The notes below the pieces were generated by a model. The model was not told the origin of the DNA, made no database searches, and saw only the letters and a list, made by a program, of their open reading frames with translations. The position numbers and the translations under genes were made by a program. From Nymphaea colorata (Eukaryota > Streptophyta > Magnoliopsida > Nymphaeales > Nymphaeaceae), in NCBI RefSeq assembly GCF_008831285.2, contig NC_045142.1, positions 4,969,501 through 5,033,500 of the forward strand: a stretch of 64,000 nucleotides of DNA, given 5' to 3'. This document shows positions 23,045 to 33,409 of this stretch, in pieces; position 1 is the stretch's first letter, and each line of letters starts with the position of its first letter.

Positions 23045-26000
23045 GTATTTCTCAAGCTATTTCTCAACTTCATTTTCATATTCCCAAGGGCTTCACATTT
23101 ATGTTTTGACCAAGTAAATATAATCAAACCTCGAGAAATAATCAATGAATGTTATGAAATATAACATAACAACATGTGTTTGGATCTTGAATGATCCACA
23201 AATATATGTATTGATAATCTCCAACAGATCAGTAGCTCGAATTATTTCATAATTAAAAGGATTTCTTTACCATCTTTCCATATAAGCATGACTCGTACTT
23301 TGCAAAATCATTTATATTAATATCAGGTATTATATCCTGTTGTGTTAGAATATTCATTTTGTTAATACTTATATGGCTTAATCTTTCATGCCATAAATTC
23401 ACATTCAATGCATAGTCAACATAAGCAGAACATAAAATTTTATTCATTTCATTGAGCTTAAACACGCTATATTTTTTTTTTAATATTTGTCTCCAAACAT
23501 GGTATTGCCATGTTTTTCTACTATGATTTTTCTTGAAACAAAATAAACTTCAAATCCTTTTCCAGTCAGAGTAGGCATAGACACTATGTTCCCAGTCATA
23601 GAAGGAACATAAAGAACCTTGTTTAGAATGACAATATTTGTCTCCAAACATGGTATTGCCCCAACATTGAGTCGATACCACCCGAATCTCATGACATTAC
23701 AATATGAATTATTTCTCATATAAACCTTTTGTACTTCCAAACCTAGTTCTTTCAGACGGATCACAATTTTTTTTGTTTTTGCTAGGTGGTGGGTAGCCCC
23801 AAAATCTACCCACCAACTAATTAGTTCTTTATTAGCAAACAGACAATCTCACACTACACATGACTTTTCTGTTGTTGTCTGCTTGAGATTTTCTCTTGTT
23901 GCTATTGTTCTGACTATTATTGTTGTTTTTGTTTGTGAACTTTGTCCTGCAGTTCTTCTTGATGTATCTAACCTATTCGTAACTATAGCATTTCACTATA
24001 CTTCATTGAGACCTCTAAAAACCTATAAAATTGCCCTTAAACTTGTCATTGTTTTTCTTCCTTTTAAATTGCTTGTGTCTAACAGGCACATGACTACTAG
24101 CAGATTTATTCTGGATTATCATAAATTTTGCATTTTTTCTCTTGATTAGGTGTTCTTGCTGAATAGCTAGTTGGATGAGGAGTTTTTCTGAAGTTAGAGT
24201 ATCAAATTGAAGATTCAGGGTAGAGACTGCCATGTCCCAAGAAGAAGGCAAGCTATTCAGGATAGTACATATCTGCATGTTATCTGAAATAATGTTTCAT
24301 ATTAAGTTTTTAGCCATGACCATCATCTTGTTGACATTATCAACAACTCTATTTGACCCCTTCATTTTATATGAATTATACTCTTTTAAGAGTAACAAAA
24401 CATGCATTGTAGTAGTGGTATTATACTTCGAGAAGATAACATTAAACATCACCTTTGCTGTTGGATAGTCCTCAAATACCCTGGTTAGGTCATTTTTTAT
24501 GAAGGATAATATTATGGTTTTAGCTATCAGGTCATCAGTTTCAAAAGCATCATATGCTTTCCTTTACTCATATGTGGGTTTGTCACTTAAAGTGGGAAAG
24601 GGTTTCTTAATGAGATGAATCAACCTCTCAAGCATCAACGCCAGCTTCATCCTATGCTTCCATGCATGAAAGTTGATTCCATTGAGTTTTTCAGTTTTGA
24701 CAAGTTTTAAGGCTTCCACTCTAGAAATCATTTCTAAAATTTAAATTTTAAGGGAAAAAAAAAAACATCACAAAGAAGAGGACAAGCAACCATTAGAGCA
24801 TACAACATGTATTAAGTCAGGAATACTCAATATTCTAAAAAATTACTTATAAGCAAGGATACCTCAATTGAAATTTTATAAGGAGATTTTCCAACTTTAT
24901 TTTCAAAATTATTTTCAAGTCCCTCTTTTTGTAATTTTGACTACTTTTGACGGTATCTTTGTACAATTTAAAACAAAATTTTGGTTGGAGAACAAATTTA
25001 ACTTTCGCAAACTCTTCCTAAACAAAGTTGTAGCAAAAATGTTGCAATATTAATTTTCATTAAATCCGACACATTTTTGAAAATATTGTGAAAGAGGTGG
25101 ACTAAAACTATAATTTTTGAATCCCAGTCTAAAAATTTGCTCCGACCCGATTTTTTTTTTATTTTTCGCTGGATCCTCTCTCTCTTCTCTCGAACCTGTG
25201 TGCTACGGCAAGCAACGTCGACCTGCTATCCGGCGATTGTCCGCAACCTGGATGTAACACGGCGGAGGGAGCAGCAATTGAGTGGTCGCACTTCAGACTA
25301 AAAAGTGTCAGTGGTAGAGGGCTTCACGACACAAAAAGCTAGCCAGATGTGAAGGTTCGACGAAAATGTCATGACAGCGACGAAAACGTCTATCGCTGGA
25401 GAGAGGAGGGTTTCTAGTCTACAGCACTGGACTCAAGTCTAGGTCCTCAGGAGAGGAGGGTTTTGACTCCTCACTATTCCACCGAGAATAGAAAGCAGCT
25501 GTGTGGTCGCCCGCATGCTCGTGTACCGAAAAGAGGAACAACGCCTACTGAACGAGTTCAGGGAAAAAGGGCAGCGGCGACCACTCAGGTTTGTCGAACA
25601 TCTAATCTAAAATATCCTCTAGTGTATGTTTCCCTTCATTTCTTTGAGTAAACTTTGCTTTCTATCGGTAGGAGCACCAGACTTCTCCTATCTTTTATTA
25701 ATGTTTGTAGACCAAAAAAATTTAACGGCATTTTTCTAAGAATAAGGTCTTCGTTCAACTAGAACAACTCGAGCATGTAGAGAAAGAACCAACGCAAAAA
25801 TTATATTGTCGGTTATTGTTTGTCACCTTCAGCACTTCAGATTTGTTCTAGTCTTCGAACACTCTAGGTTCTTTGGTTTACTTCTATAGTGCAACAATAC
25901 TACCAACACAAGTATACTGCAAGTAATATCATCTAGCATGCTTAAGGCATTCACAATAAATTTCTATTGATCTTTTTCTTTAATTCATTTTCTAGCATGC

Positions 26001-26067
26001 GCGTAAGTTTCAGAGTTTGAAATTTACTTGTTTCAGATTATATTGATCTCCCTCGCTTTGATGCCAC

Positions 26068-26540
26068 CGTTGGAGTTTTCACAGAGGAATGGCGCTTGTG
26101 ATCCCTTCTATGTTTCCTTAGCAAGTTCACCAACGGAGTCTCCAGGATGAGTGCACGAACAGTAGAAGCACCAAAACAACAGGTAGCCGCAGTAATTGAA
26201 ACAAGAGAACAAAAAGAGAGAGATCGGAGAGAGAAAATTTGCAGGTTTGCTTCTATGAGGCATAAAGGAGGGTAATATTTCAATCAACCCTAATTTTGAC
26301 TATTGTAGGGTTCTTATAACCAGCCTCATAGGTTTTCCCGTATACCTAGCATGCGGTTAGGGCCAAACATGCGGTTAGGGCCAGTGAGATATTCCAAGGA
26401 TGGATAATGTCAAACCAAAATTTGTTTTGAAGAAGAACTTTAGTTTGAAAACCATTTTGCAAAGTTTATCTGGTACGTGTGAGTGTGCCTCCTCATAGTT
26501 ACGGGAGATATGAATAAGGCTCATGGCCATTATTCCAACA
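26068..26540 (-). repeat. 5' LTR of the degenerate copia
   Basis: This is the 473-bp partner of 20194-20630. It includes a short local duplication, ATGCGGTTAGGGCC, near 26350-26382 that accounts for part of its extra length. It is flanked on the right by TCACA and then by receptor intron 1 sequence. Confidence 0.86.
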
Positions 26541-26663
26541 TCACAACCTTCAAATGGGAGCTTACTTTATACATAGTTAGTTACCGGTTGCTTCCATAAC
26601 ATGTGGTCGACGACGGTTGCATCAAGACAGGGGAAGCTGCCCAAGTCTAGAATCATTGTGTAG

Positions 26664-27500
26664 AGAACCAGTAGCGGAGCTACATGTGGGTTGGTGTGGG
26701 CCACTGCCCACGCCAGCCCATTAAAGCTCCCATTGGAAAGGAGCCCCACGGCATGTGCTACTCATGCCAAAATCGGGTCGGGCCCCACAATGAACAACGG
26801 TTCAAGTCCAAAACCGAAAGCTTAAACGTAATTCAGAATTTTCCTCGCCCATTGCGCCCAACCATTCACCAAATCAGAAAGGGTTAGGGCCAGGGCCATT
26901 AGGGCAGCTACAAAATGGCATCCTTTCCATCTACCGCAGTGGTGACTGGTGAGAACGTGAGACCTAGTGGCGGAGCCAAAATTTTTTGTTGTGGGGGCAC
27001 TAGCACATAGTATGTGCAAAAATTTCTAAATTAAAATATATGTTATTCTAAAAATGAAGCAAATAATCATAGTTATATGAGCAAACTTACAATTGGTCCC
27101 AACAAGCAAATCATATCTTTATAGTTATGGATAAAATTACAATTGATCAATGACATCAAAAAAGTCAATTGAATTGAATGACTATAGTTATGAACAAATT
27201 TACAATTAGCATAAAAAAGTAAATCAAATGACTATAGTTATAAACAGATTTACAATTTGACCTCAAAAAGCAAATCAAAAAACTATAGTCATGAACAAAA
27301 TTACATATGACCTCGTTTATTTTTCATATTCTGAAAAGAATGCATGATTGCATCACTGATACTGTCAAATGTGTTTCTATCAATATAAGTGATTAAAGCA
27401 TCATTAACCCATTTATCTCCCATCTACTGGTAAATTTAGAGCTTAACTTATCACATAAGAGCTCTTCCCGTTCCTATTTAACTTTTACTTCCATGAACCT
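26664..27500. repeat. hAT-like repeat ends and a short tandem repeat
   Basis: Two starts of the common plant motif (A)GTRGCGGAGC are present, at 26672 (AGTAGCGGAGCTACATG) and 26969 (AGTGGCGGAGCCAAAATTTT), suggesting nested small hAT-type insertions. 27065-27315 contains four or five degenerate units. There is no gene. Confidence 0.45.
27065..27315. repeat. Degenerate tandem repeat, unit roughly 55-60 bp
   Basis: Units share ACTATAGTTATGAACAAATT, then TACAATT, then an AAAAAGCAAATCA-like word. Four or five copies can be followed before homology fades. The repeat probably belongs to a transposon interior. Confidence 0.6.
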
Positions 27501-28140
27501 AATTTCATGATTAATTTCCAATCTCATGGAGACAAAATTTTTTCCTTGGAGGGGCCAAACAGTATTTTTAAAATTTTTACATGGACTAAACTATATTTTT
27601 CTATACTGCTACTTGGGCCAAATTAAAAGCAGAATTGTCGTCGACCTGGTTGTGCTCAGCCGTGTACGTTCGGTGGTAGACGAATTCAAGTGCGCCCCCA
27701 GACCATTTTCTTTACCCGCATACAATACAAGTACTCTCCTTCCTAAAAGAATTTGCCAAGAGTCACGACATAACACAAAATTCGAGGCATTTTGGACATG
27801 ATTTTGCTGAAGTTCTGGCAAGAAAAAATATATATATATATATATTTTAAAGAAAAACACAACACACAGAGGCGCCCAACGACAAAGAGCTGATACCCAT
27901 GGCCATGTACGCTTGCGCCTAACATTCCTATGCTTTCGCCATGGTGACTCATTTCTTTATTAGGGGACCCTCTTGAGATTTGCTGTGGTTTCCACGACGT
28001 TGAACCATATGTGAATTGAGTGTTTCCCTCTAAAAAAAACAACAACACACAAAGCAGGTCGCTAGTGTCCTTCCAGTCTACCAACCAGTGGCGATTATCT
28101 GGATAAAGTCCAGGTTGGGTCATGTTTTCCCTTTTAATTT
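27500..28140. repeat. Mosaic of receptor-upstream sequence
   Basis: 27505-27620 resembles 29785-29895 (GGAGACAAAATTTTTTCCTT, then GGAGGGGC). 27650-27810 is the reverse complement of 16720-16870 upstream of copy 1. 27950-28130 matches 51760-51955. It is a junction of duplicated pieces with no gene. Confidence 0.6.
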
Positions 28141-28450
28141 ACCAAAGTCTGTACATTACTTTTTCTGAATCAAATTGGTAAGCTTAGAATTAACAATAGG
28201 CCCAATCGAATCGAAATCGGAATCATTTGCACAAGAAATTGTTTAGAATACAGCTCTTCGATCTAAAATTAAAAAATAAAATACGAAAAAAAAAACATGA
28301 CTGCCGAATTAGAAAACCATAATAACAGCTTACGATAGTCAAATGATAACTTGGTAATAATAATAGTATTTTAATATAATGAATTAGTTAAAAAATATAA
28401 AACATTATGAATCTTGCAACCTTGCCTTTTTGTGTCTGCATATAGCAAAT

Positions 28451-28468
28451 CTCTCTCTCTCTCTCTCT

Positions 28469-28530
<62 letters not shown>
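28451..28530. repeat. (CT)n(TA)n microsatellite
   Basis: About ten CT units are followed by about 28 TA units. The 99-codon frame across it, with a run of Tyr-Ile, is a microsatellite artefact. Confidence 0.97.
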
Positions 28531-28532
<2 letters not shown>

Positions 28533-28679
28533 AGAGAAAGAGAGTGGAGTTGCCCTGTGATAAAGTTGAAAAGTAGCCGAAAAGAGGGGAACGGGAGAGA
28601 TAGAGAAAGAAATTTAAAAGAAAGAAAAAAAGATATATATTATATATATATACACACGAGCGGGTGAGAACCACCCACG

Positions 28680-30390
28680 TGAGCCATGCTGTTGATGAAC
28701 ATATCAACCCATCGTCGGAGTATTCAATGCATTCATTGACAGTAGTTTCACTGGTAGGACCACATTGCATTGGGCTACACCTTGAATGGTCCAGTTGAAG
28801 TAGCTTGGATATAACAGTGATGATTTCGTGGAAATAATTCTGAAGGACCTTATTGTATGCGCTTGTATAACCTCAACCAGGACCAAAGTAGGTCCGAAAT
28901 TTGGAACCGCCCAATCAATTGATAGGCATGAAATCAAAAGCTTCATTCACCAACATGACATGCTATAAGGCCAGTATTCAGAACATATTTTCCCTTTGGT
29001 TGCATTTGGATAGCACGTTGAAAAAATTGATTTTTCAGACAACTAGGTTATGTAGAAACATTTTTTTAACGAGATCTGAAAAATACATTTTAAATATGTT
29101 ATTCACTTCTTCATAAATTATAAAACAACGTCTTCAAAAAACTAACTTTCCCAAAAACTCTGTTTTCAAGCCATCCAAACAAGCCAAGAAAGATATTTTC
29201 GAGGTAAAAGCAGTATTTCTACTACAAAATGCCTTGTTCAGCATGCATTCCAACATGCCCTTTGTTTCTCCACCACTGAGAGGGACTATTTCGCGGGTTT
29301 GTATTGCTATCCTTTGTAAATTTTACACTCTTGGTTGGAGGGGCAAATCTGTCACCACCTCCAGAGTAATTTCCATTTATGTAAAAGAAAACTGATGATT
29401 TAGGAGTTACATGAAAGTGGTGGGGTTGTATGTGAAATTTCAGACCTCACGTCGTTATCTGATCTTAAAAGTCCAATTATAGTCTTTAAGAAGACATCAT
29501 CCTCATCTCTGACTTAGGACAGAAAAATAATGGAAATCTCGTGTGCCCTCTGGGAAAGTGAGTAGGGGACGACCAATTCAACCAAGAAAAAAAAATTACA
29601 ACCACACACCCAACATTGTTTGCATAACTCTGTGTAGCTCCTGTTGTGTCCACCAAAATTTTGTTGCTTACGTAGTATCTGTTTCTTCAAGAACTTATCA
29701 CAGAAGAGCTCTTCTAGTTCCAGATTTGTTTTTTCTTCCATGAACATTATTTCATGATTAATTTCCAAACTCGTAGTTCCAAATTGCACACTGCCTAGGT
29801 GCTGCATGGAGACAAAATTTTTTCCTTGGAGGGGCGAAGCAGTATTTTTAAAATTTTTACATTTTTACATGGACTAAACTATATTTTTCTATATTTGTAT
29901 TTGGCCCAAATTAAAAGTTTCAAAAAATTACAATTACTCAATTTTGTTTTCCCAAGATAGCGATGGGGAAGGTAAGGTTGTCTAGACGTAGAAGACGATG
30001 GACCACCAAACCTTTACTACATTGGAGAGCAACCAAACCTTTACTATATTGGAGAGCAAGACAATGGAAGGTGCTGTCTATTTGAGAACTAGTCTTCTCT
30101 TTGTGCGCGTGGACATCTTGTAGTCTTCTTCACAGCTGTCAATAAGACCGATGCCATTATTTTGTCCTTTTTTCTGACATGACGACGAAAGTTTAGCAAA
30201 GAATTTCAGGGCCACGAATGCCCACACAACTGACAGAACTCAAGACGTTGGACAGAGAAATGAATGTCAGTCAAATACAAAATTTTATAACAAATTAATG
30301 ATAACCCAGTTTAATTAAATGAGAAGTCATCTGGGTGCATGATAATTTCTTCATCCATGCTTATCTCCTTCTGAAAGAACTAGGACAATC
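28680..30390. repeat. Extra copy of receptor upstream sequence
   Basis: 28700-28960 resembles the upstream regions of the receptors (GTATTCAATGCATTCATTG, GATTTCGTGGAAAT). 29490-29900 matches the 27.4-27.6 kb part. 29955-30165 is the second copy of the 200-bp repeat. 30240-30400 matches 17460-17580 in reverse. No exon 1 is attached, so it is a stranded promoter-side duplicate. Confidence 0.6.
29955..30165 (+). repeat. Conserved ~200-bp upstream repeat, copy 2 of 4
   Basis: It carries GATGGGGAAGGTAAGGTTGT, AGACAATGGAAGGTGCTGTC and TTTGAGAACTAGTCTTCTCT. It has a small internal duplication around CCAAACCTTTACTA (30007-30045) not seen in the other copies. Confidence 0.75.
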
Positions 30391-30397
30391 TAAAGAA

Positions 30398-30680
30398 AAT
30401 TACATGGTGACTTTGGTTTTTTAAAGTCACTTAACCATTTAACCAAAACAGTCTGAACCATAACGATGGATTGTTAAAAGAAAAATTTAACCAAAACAGT
30501 CTGAACCATAACGATGGATTGTTAAAAGAAAAATGAAGAGAAAAAGTTGATAGGTGTTTTCTTCATCTACTATTAGTTCCCATCATTTTATGCACGTTTT
30601 TTCTCAACCATCCATCCACAATAGATGGACTGCAATAGATGGTTGGGTGACTCTAGAGTCACCATTCACTCACTCTATAT
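30398..30680. mobile_element. Foldback MITE, family member 1
   Basis: The left end, ACATGGTGACTTTGG with AAAGTCACTTAACCA, is inverted relative to the right end, TGGTTGGGTGACTCTAGAGTC with ACCAT. Internally a 47-bp stretch is duplicated in tandem (30439-30485 and 30486-30532). Relatives lie at 52350-52580 and 60045-60575. Confidence 0.55.
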
Positions 30681-30808
30681 ATGCAATATGAAAATTCATA
30701 AAGGAAAGATTTTAAATTCAAAGAGAGACATAATCGAGGAACTTGTAAAACAGATATTGCAAAATAAAGAGGGGAGAGAAAGATGTCGAATGAGATTTCA
30801 AAAGAGAC

Positions 30809-30829
30809 GTGTGTGTGTGTATATATATG

Positions 30830-30865
<36 letters not shown>

Positions 30866-30867
30866 TT
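30809..30867. repeat. (GT)n(AT)n microsatellite
   Basis: GT dinucleotides are followed by AT runs with GT interruptions. The AT run has a counterpart at 52711-52742 in block B. Confidence 0.95.
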
Positions 30868-31815
30868 AAGATCAAGAGGAAATTTTGAGGATTTTCGATT
30901 GCAATCTTTCTATGTATATGAAGAGAAACTTGAGTTTATGAAAGAACCTAACTTAAGTCTCCATTGCCTCTGGAGAGATGTTTTTTACTTTCAAAATTCA
31001 TATTAAAAACATGACTCAAAACATATTTATTTACATATGTAAAGATAATACTCGTTTTTACTTGCTTTCATCCATTATAAAGAAACTTATTTCTTCCACC
31101 ATTGGATATATGATATCATTAACTATAAATGAAATAAAAATTTAATAACATAAAAGAACTCTTTTTGAGATCACTAATCGGGTGAATAATAAATAAAAAG
31201 TAATCAATACTAAGCATAGGAATTTCATGAAAAGACATTCTATCAAATACATATTCATTGGGGTTTTTATGTGTTAGACAAATTCCAATCTCAATAATTA
31301 ATGCAATATGAAAGAAATCTCAAACCAAGCTCTCATTCTTATCATTCATTCACATATTAATTAAAAAATCAACTAATATGCAAGAATATTATCATAACCT
31401 CTAAATGGAGAACTTGAAGAAAAGCGAATCTACTACCTTGAGTGATCAGGAAGCCCTTCAAATGGGACTCCTGGGTGTCGAAGAATGAAGATTGAGGAAG
31501 ATTTTAACAAACAAAGTTGATGAAGAAGAAGAATAAGAAGAAGAAGAAGAAGAGAAGAGAAGAGAGGGAAGTGTAGGGAAATGGAGAGAGCCGAGGGAAA
31601 ACTTCTAAGCTTTAAGTGGAAGAGCCATAGAAGTATTCCAAAAGTTAGCTCACACCAAGAATGAAAATTTGTTTGGTAGTTATAGAGAAATTTAGAGCCA
31701 AAACCCAAATTTTGATTTTTTTTTTTTTGCCAATTTCACAAAGTTTTCATTGGAATTTTGAAATTTTTTAAATTATTTTCAAAGTTTTTCTGTTTTGTAG
31801 GTCTTGGCCAAGGAG

Positions 31816-31960
31816 ATTGGCCCTTAGCTCTTGGTGCCACAAAGCCTGGCGTGACTGCACCCTGGTGCTGCCAGTGTGCGCTGACCAGAGCACACGATAA
31901 GGCCATGCATTGCTCGGCCAAGGCACCTTGCAGTGCGCCAGGCATGCGCAGAGAGGAAAA
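31816..31960 (+). other. Conserved short open frame in block A
   Basis: This frame is Cys/Ala/His-rich, with KPGVT, PWCCQCAL and RAHDKA. It is shared with 54205-54330 in block B. Of about 15 differences I count over 36 codons, about ten are at third positions, which hints at past coding constraint. No family is recognised and no exon borders are evident. Confidence 0.35.
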
Positions 31961-31999
31961 CGTAGATTCGTTCATGTTGGTGGCCACAGGGCACGATTA

Positions 32000-33165
32000 A
32001 CATAGCATTTTTAGATGGCCTTTTTCTATAGAAATGAGGTTCGAGCTCATTTCTTTTCTATGTGTCTGATGAAGGCAATAATATTCTGGAGGCAATTGAA
32101 GCCTGTTGTCGCAACCTAATTATGTGACCATTGCATGAGCAATCCTATGTGGAGGAGGAGATTGCTTATCAACAACAGGAATCCTGTATGAATTGTATAT
32201 ACTATTTTTAAGAGGTTGGGTGAGATTCAAATGCAATGGATTCACATAATGACCTAAAACACATGCATGGGTCAACTGAACTCATGTATAACAGATATAA
32301 CACACCTAGGCAATCAGCAACAGCAGATGACATGCAGAAGGTGTAAAACATGGTTCATGCAAAGAAAACATTTATATAGTAGCACGTATTATATTATTTG
32401 TAGAGCAAGGATGCTTTTGCTGCTTTTCACGAGGATGCGGCTTGGCCTGTACGGTTGAAGAGGATAGAAAGCTAAGGTAGCTTCCTATTAGCATATCAAA
32501 TAATATGGAACCTATTGAGGCCACTTGAGGAATGAATTTACTTAAATACTTCATTCTCGATCACAGCGTTAGCTGGCCATGGCCTGGGATGTTGACTTCA
32601 AAGGTGTGCGAGGGGCAGAACCAAGGTAGGGCCCATTTGGATCTTGGCCCACCTCAAATTTTTTTTTAAAAAAATTATATGTAAATTTAAAATAAATTCT
32701 CTTATTATATATAAAAATTTTGAAAAATGATATTTTAAACCTAATCAAAATTTGAAAACAATAATTGAGGACCCCTCATAAAATAATTTCTAACTCCACC
32801 CTGCAGGTGGCCAACTAGCATGAGAAGTAAGATAACCGTGCCTATTGGTGGAGGACTTTGATTGCCATTTTTTAGTGAGAGACTTGGATTGCCTTCGGTG
32901 ACGTTCTTTCCTTTTATACTGGAAAAACAAGAAAATTAAAAAGATTCATATTCCGTATTATATATGGATAAAATACCTTTACCCAATTAACAATATCATA
33001 CTTTCATTTTACAATAACCATGTATTTAGTTTGCATATAGCATTTGATGGTACCCAACCACCTAGGGAACTAACCATGTTAGTTTTATTCTTTTATTGCC
33101 TGCCACTTATGCCGGTAAGGATCAGTGGCAGGCAACAAACTTTTTGCAATTATTTGAAAGCATTA
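32000..33165 (-). pseudogene. Receptor copy 3, LRR/membrane-exon relic
   Basis: Exon 8 begins at about 32913 after TTTTTCCAG and reads KNVTEGNPSLSLKNG, then PPPIGTVILLLMLVG. It lacks about 15 residues found in copy 2 (ERNMKPIIVGVPLG) and is interrupted at about 32803 by a small insertion. The cytoplasmic part resumes at 32540-32610, with a TGA where copy 1 has Ser. A piece of exon 7 (LPA of the LRR) is at 33105-33140, but it jumps straight into intron sequence that in copy 2 lies downstream of exon 3 (57210-57260), so exons 4-6 were deleted. Sequence to 32000 resembles copy 1 intron 8. No kinase exon follows. Confidence 0.72.
32611..32803. mobile_element. Small hAT-like MITE in copy 3 exon 8
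   Basis: The left end AGGGGCAGAACC and the right end CTCCACCCTG are roughly inverted. The interior is AT-rich with GGCCCATTTGG and GACCCCTCATAAAA. Copy 2 (55650-55665) has the uninterrupted sequence. An 8-bp target duplication is not clear. Confidence 0.5.
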
Positions 33166-33409
33166 ATTTGTGAGGAAGAAAAAAGAAATCCATTTGCATC
33201 TTACTTTCTTCCCCCTTCCAAAAGGGGCACGGACGAAGCAGTAATAAGAAGTAATTGTATACCTGTCCTTTCCTGAAGTGAAAATGCATTCCATGCCAGC
33301 CACTCGTACAAGGGCAACAAATATTAATTAAAATTAAATAAATAAAGGAATCAGACAAAGAAACTTGTTAATGGGCCACGAGTCTTTTGAAAGCAGGCCA
33401 GCGTCTATT

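Larger units (their letters stand above)
20194..26540 (-). mobile_element. Degenerate Ty1-copia LTR retrotransposon
   Basis: The two LTRs are 20194-20630 and 26068-26540. They begin TGTTGGAG (CGTTGGAG in the right copy) and end GAACA or CCAACA. They flank the internal region on the minus strand. The primer site TGGCATCAAAGCGAGG (26051-26066) adjoins the 5' LTR, and a purine tract AAGTGAGGGA adjoins the 3' LTR. The 5-bp target duplication is GCACA/TCACA. Reading order on the minus strand is gag (near 24015-24278 and 24470-24740), protease/GAG-pre-integrase (23253-23764, with LWHERLSH), integrase (22844-23044, RSDRGGEYTSNEF) and RT/RNase H (21261-21506). All frames are broken. Confidence 0.88.
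20040..26662 (+). pseudogene. Inverted receptor fragment (exon 1 tail, exon 2 piece) split by copia
   Basis: On the plus strand, TTTGCTGATAAA at 20048-20059 matches the end of exon 1 (FADK), and intron 1 sequence follows to 20193. After the copia element the same intron resumes at 26541 (ACCTTCAA...GGGAGCTT). At 26608-26662 a piece of exon 2 equals the DDGYIKTGEAAQVQNHGV region, with an in-frame stop in place of a Gln/Asn-side codon. The intron/exon 2 border is deleted. It is a nonfunctional antisense-oriented relic of copy 1. Confidence 0.75.
27950..31985. repeat. Duplicated block A (matches 51750-54360)
   Basis: Shared segments in order: the TTTGCTGTGGTTTCCACGAC stretch, CTACCAACCAGTGGCGATT, a CT/AT microsatellite, the TGACTTTGGTTTT repeat, AT-rich DNA with GATCACTAATCGGGTGAATA, a GAAGAAGA-rich part and the GCCTGGCGTGAC part at the right end. 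Block A carries an extra 1.85 kb (28.53-30.39 kb) absent from block B. Block B carries a small hAT-like insertion absent here. Confidence 0.82.

Noticed and set aside
27065-27315. Possible CRISPR-like spaced repeat
   Set aside because: Units are degenerate and AT-rich, without constant repeats and unique spacers, and this is a plant nuclear context.
28451-28770. 99-codon minus-strand frame ending in Tyr-Ile repeats
   Set aside because: It runs through a TA microsatellite and has no family resemblance.
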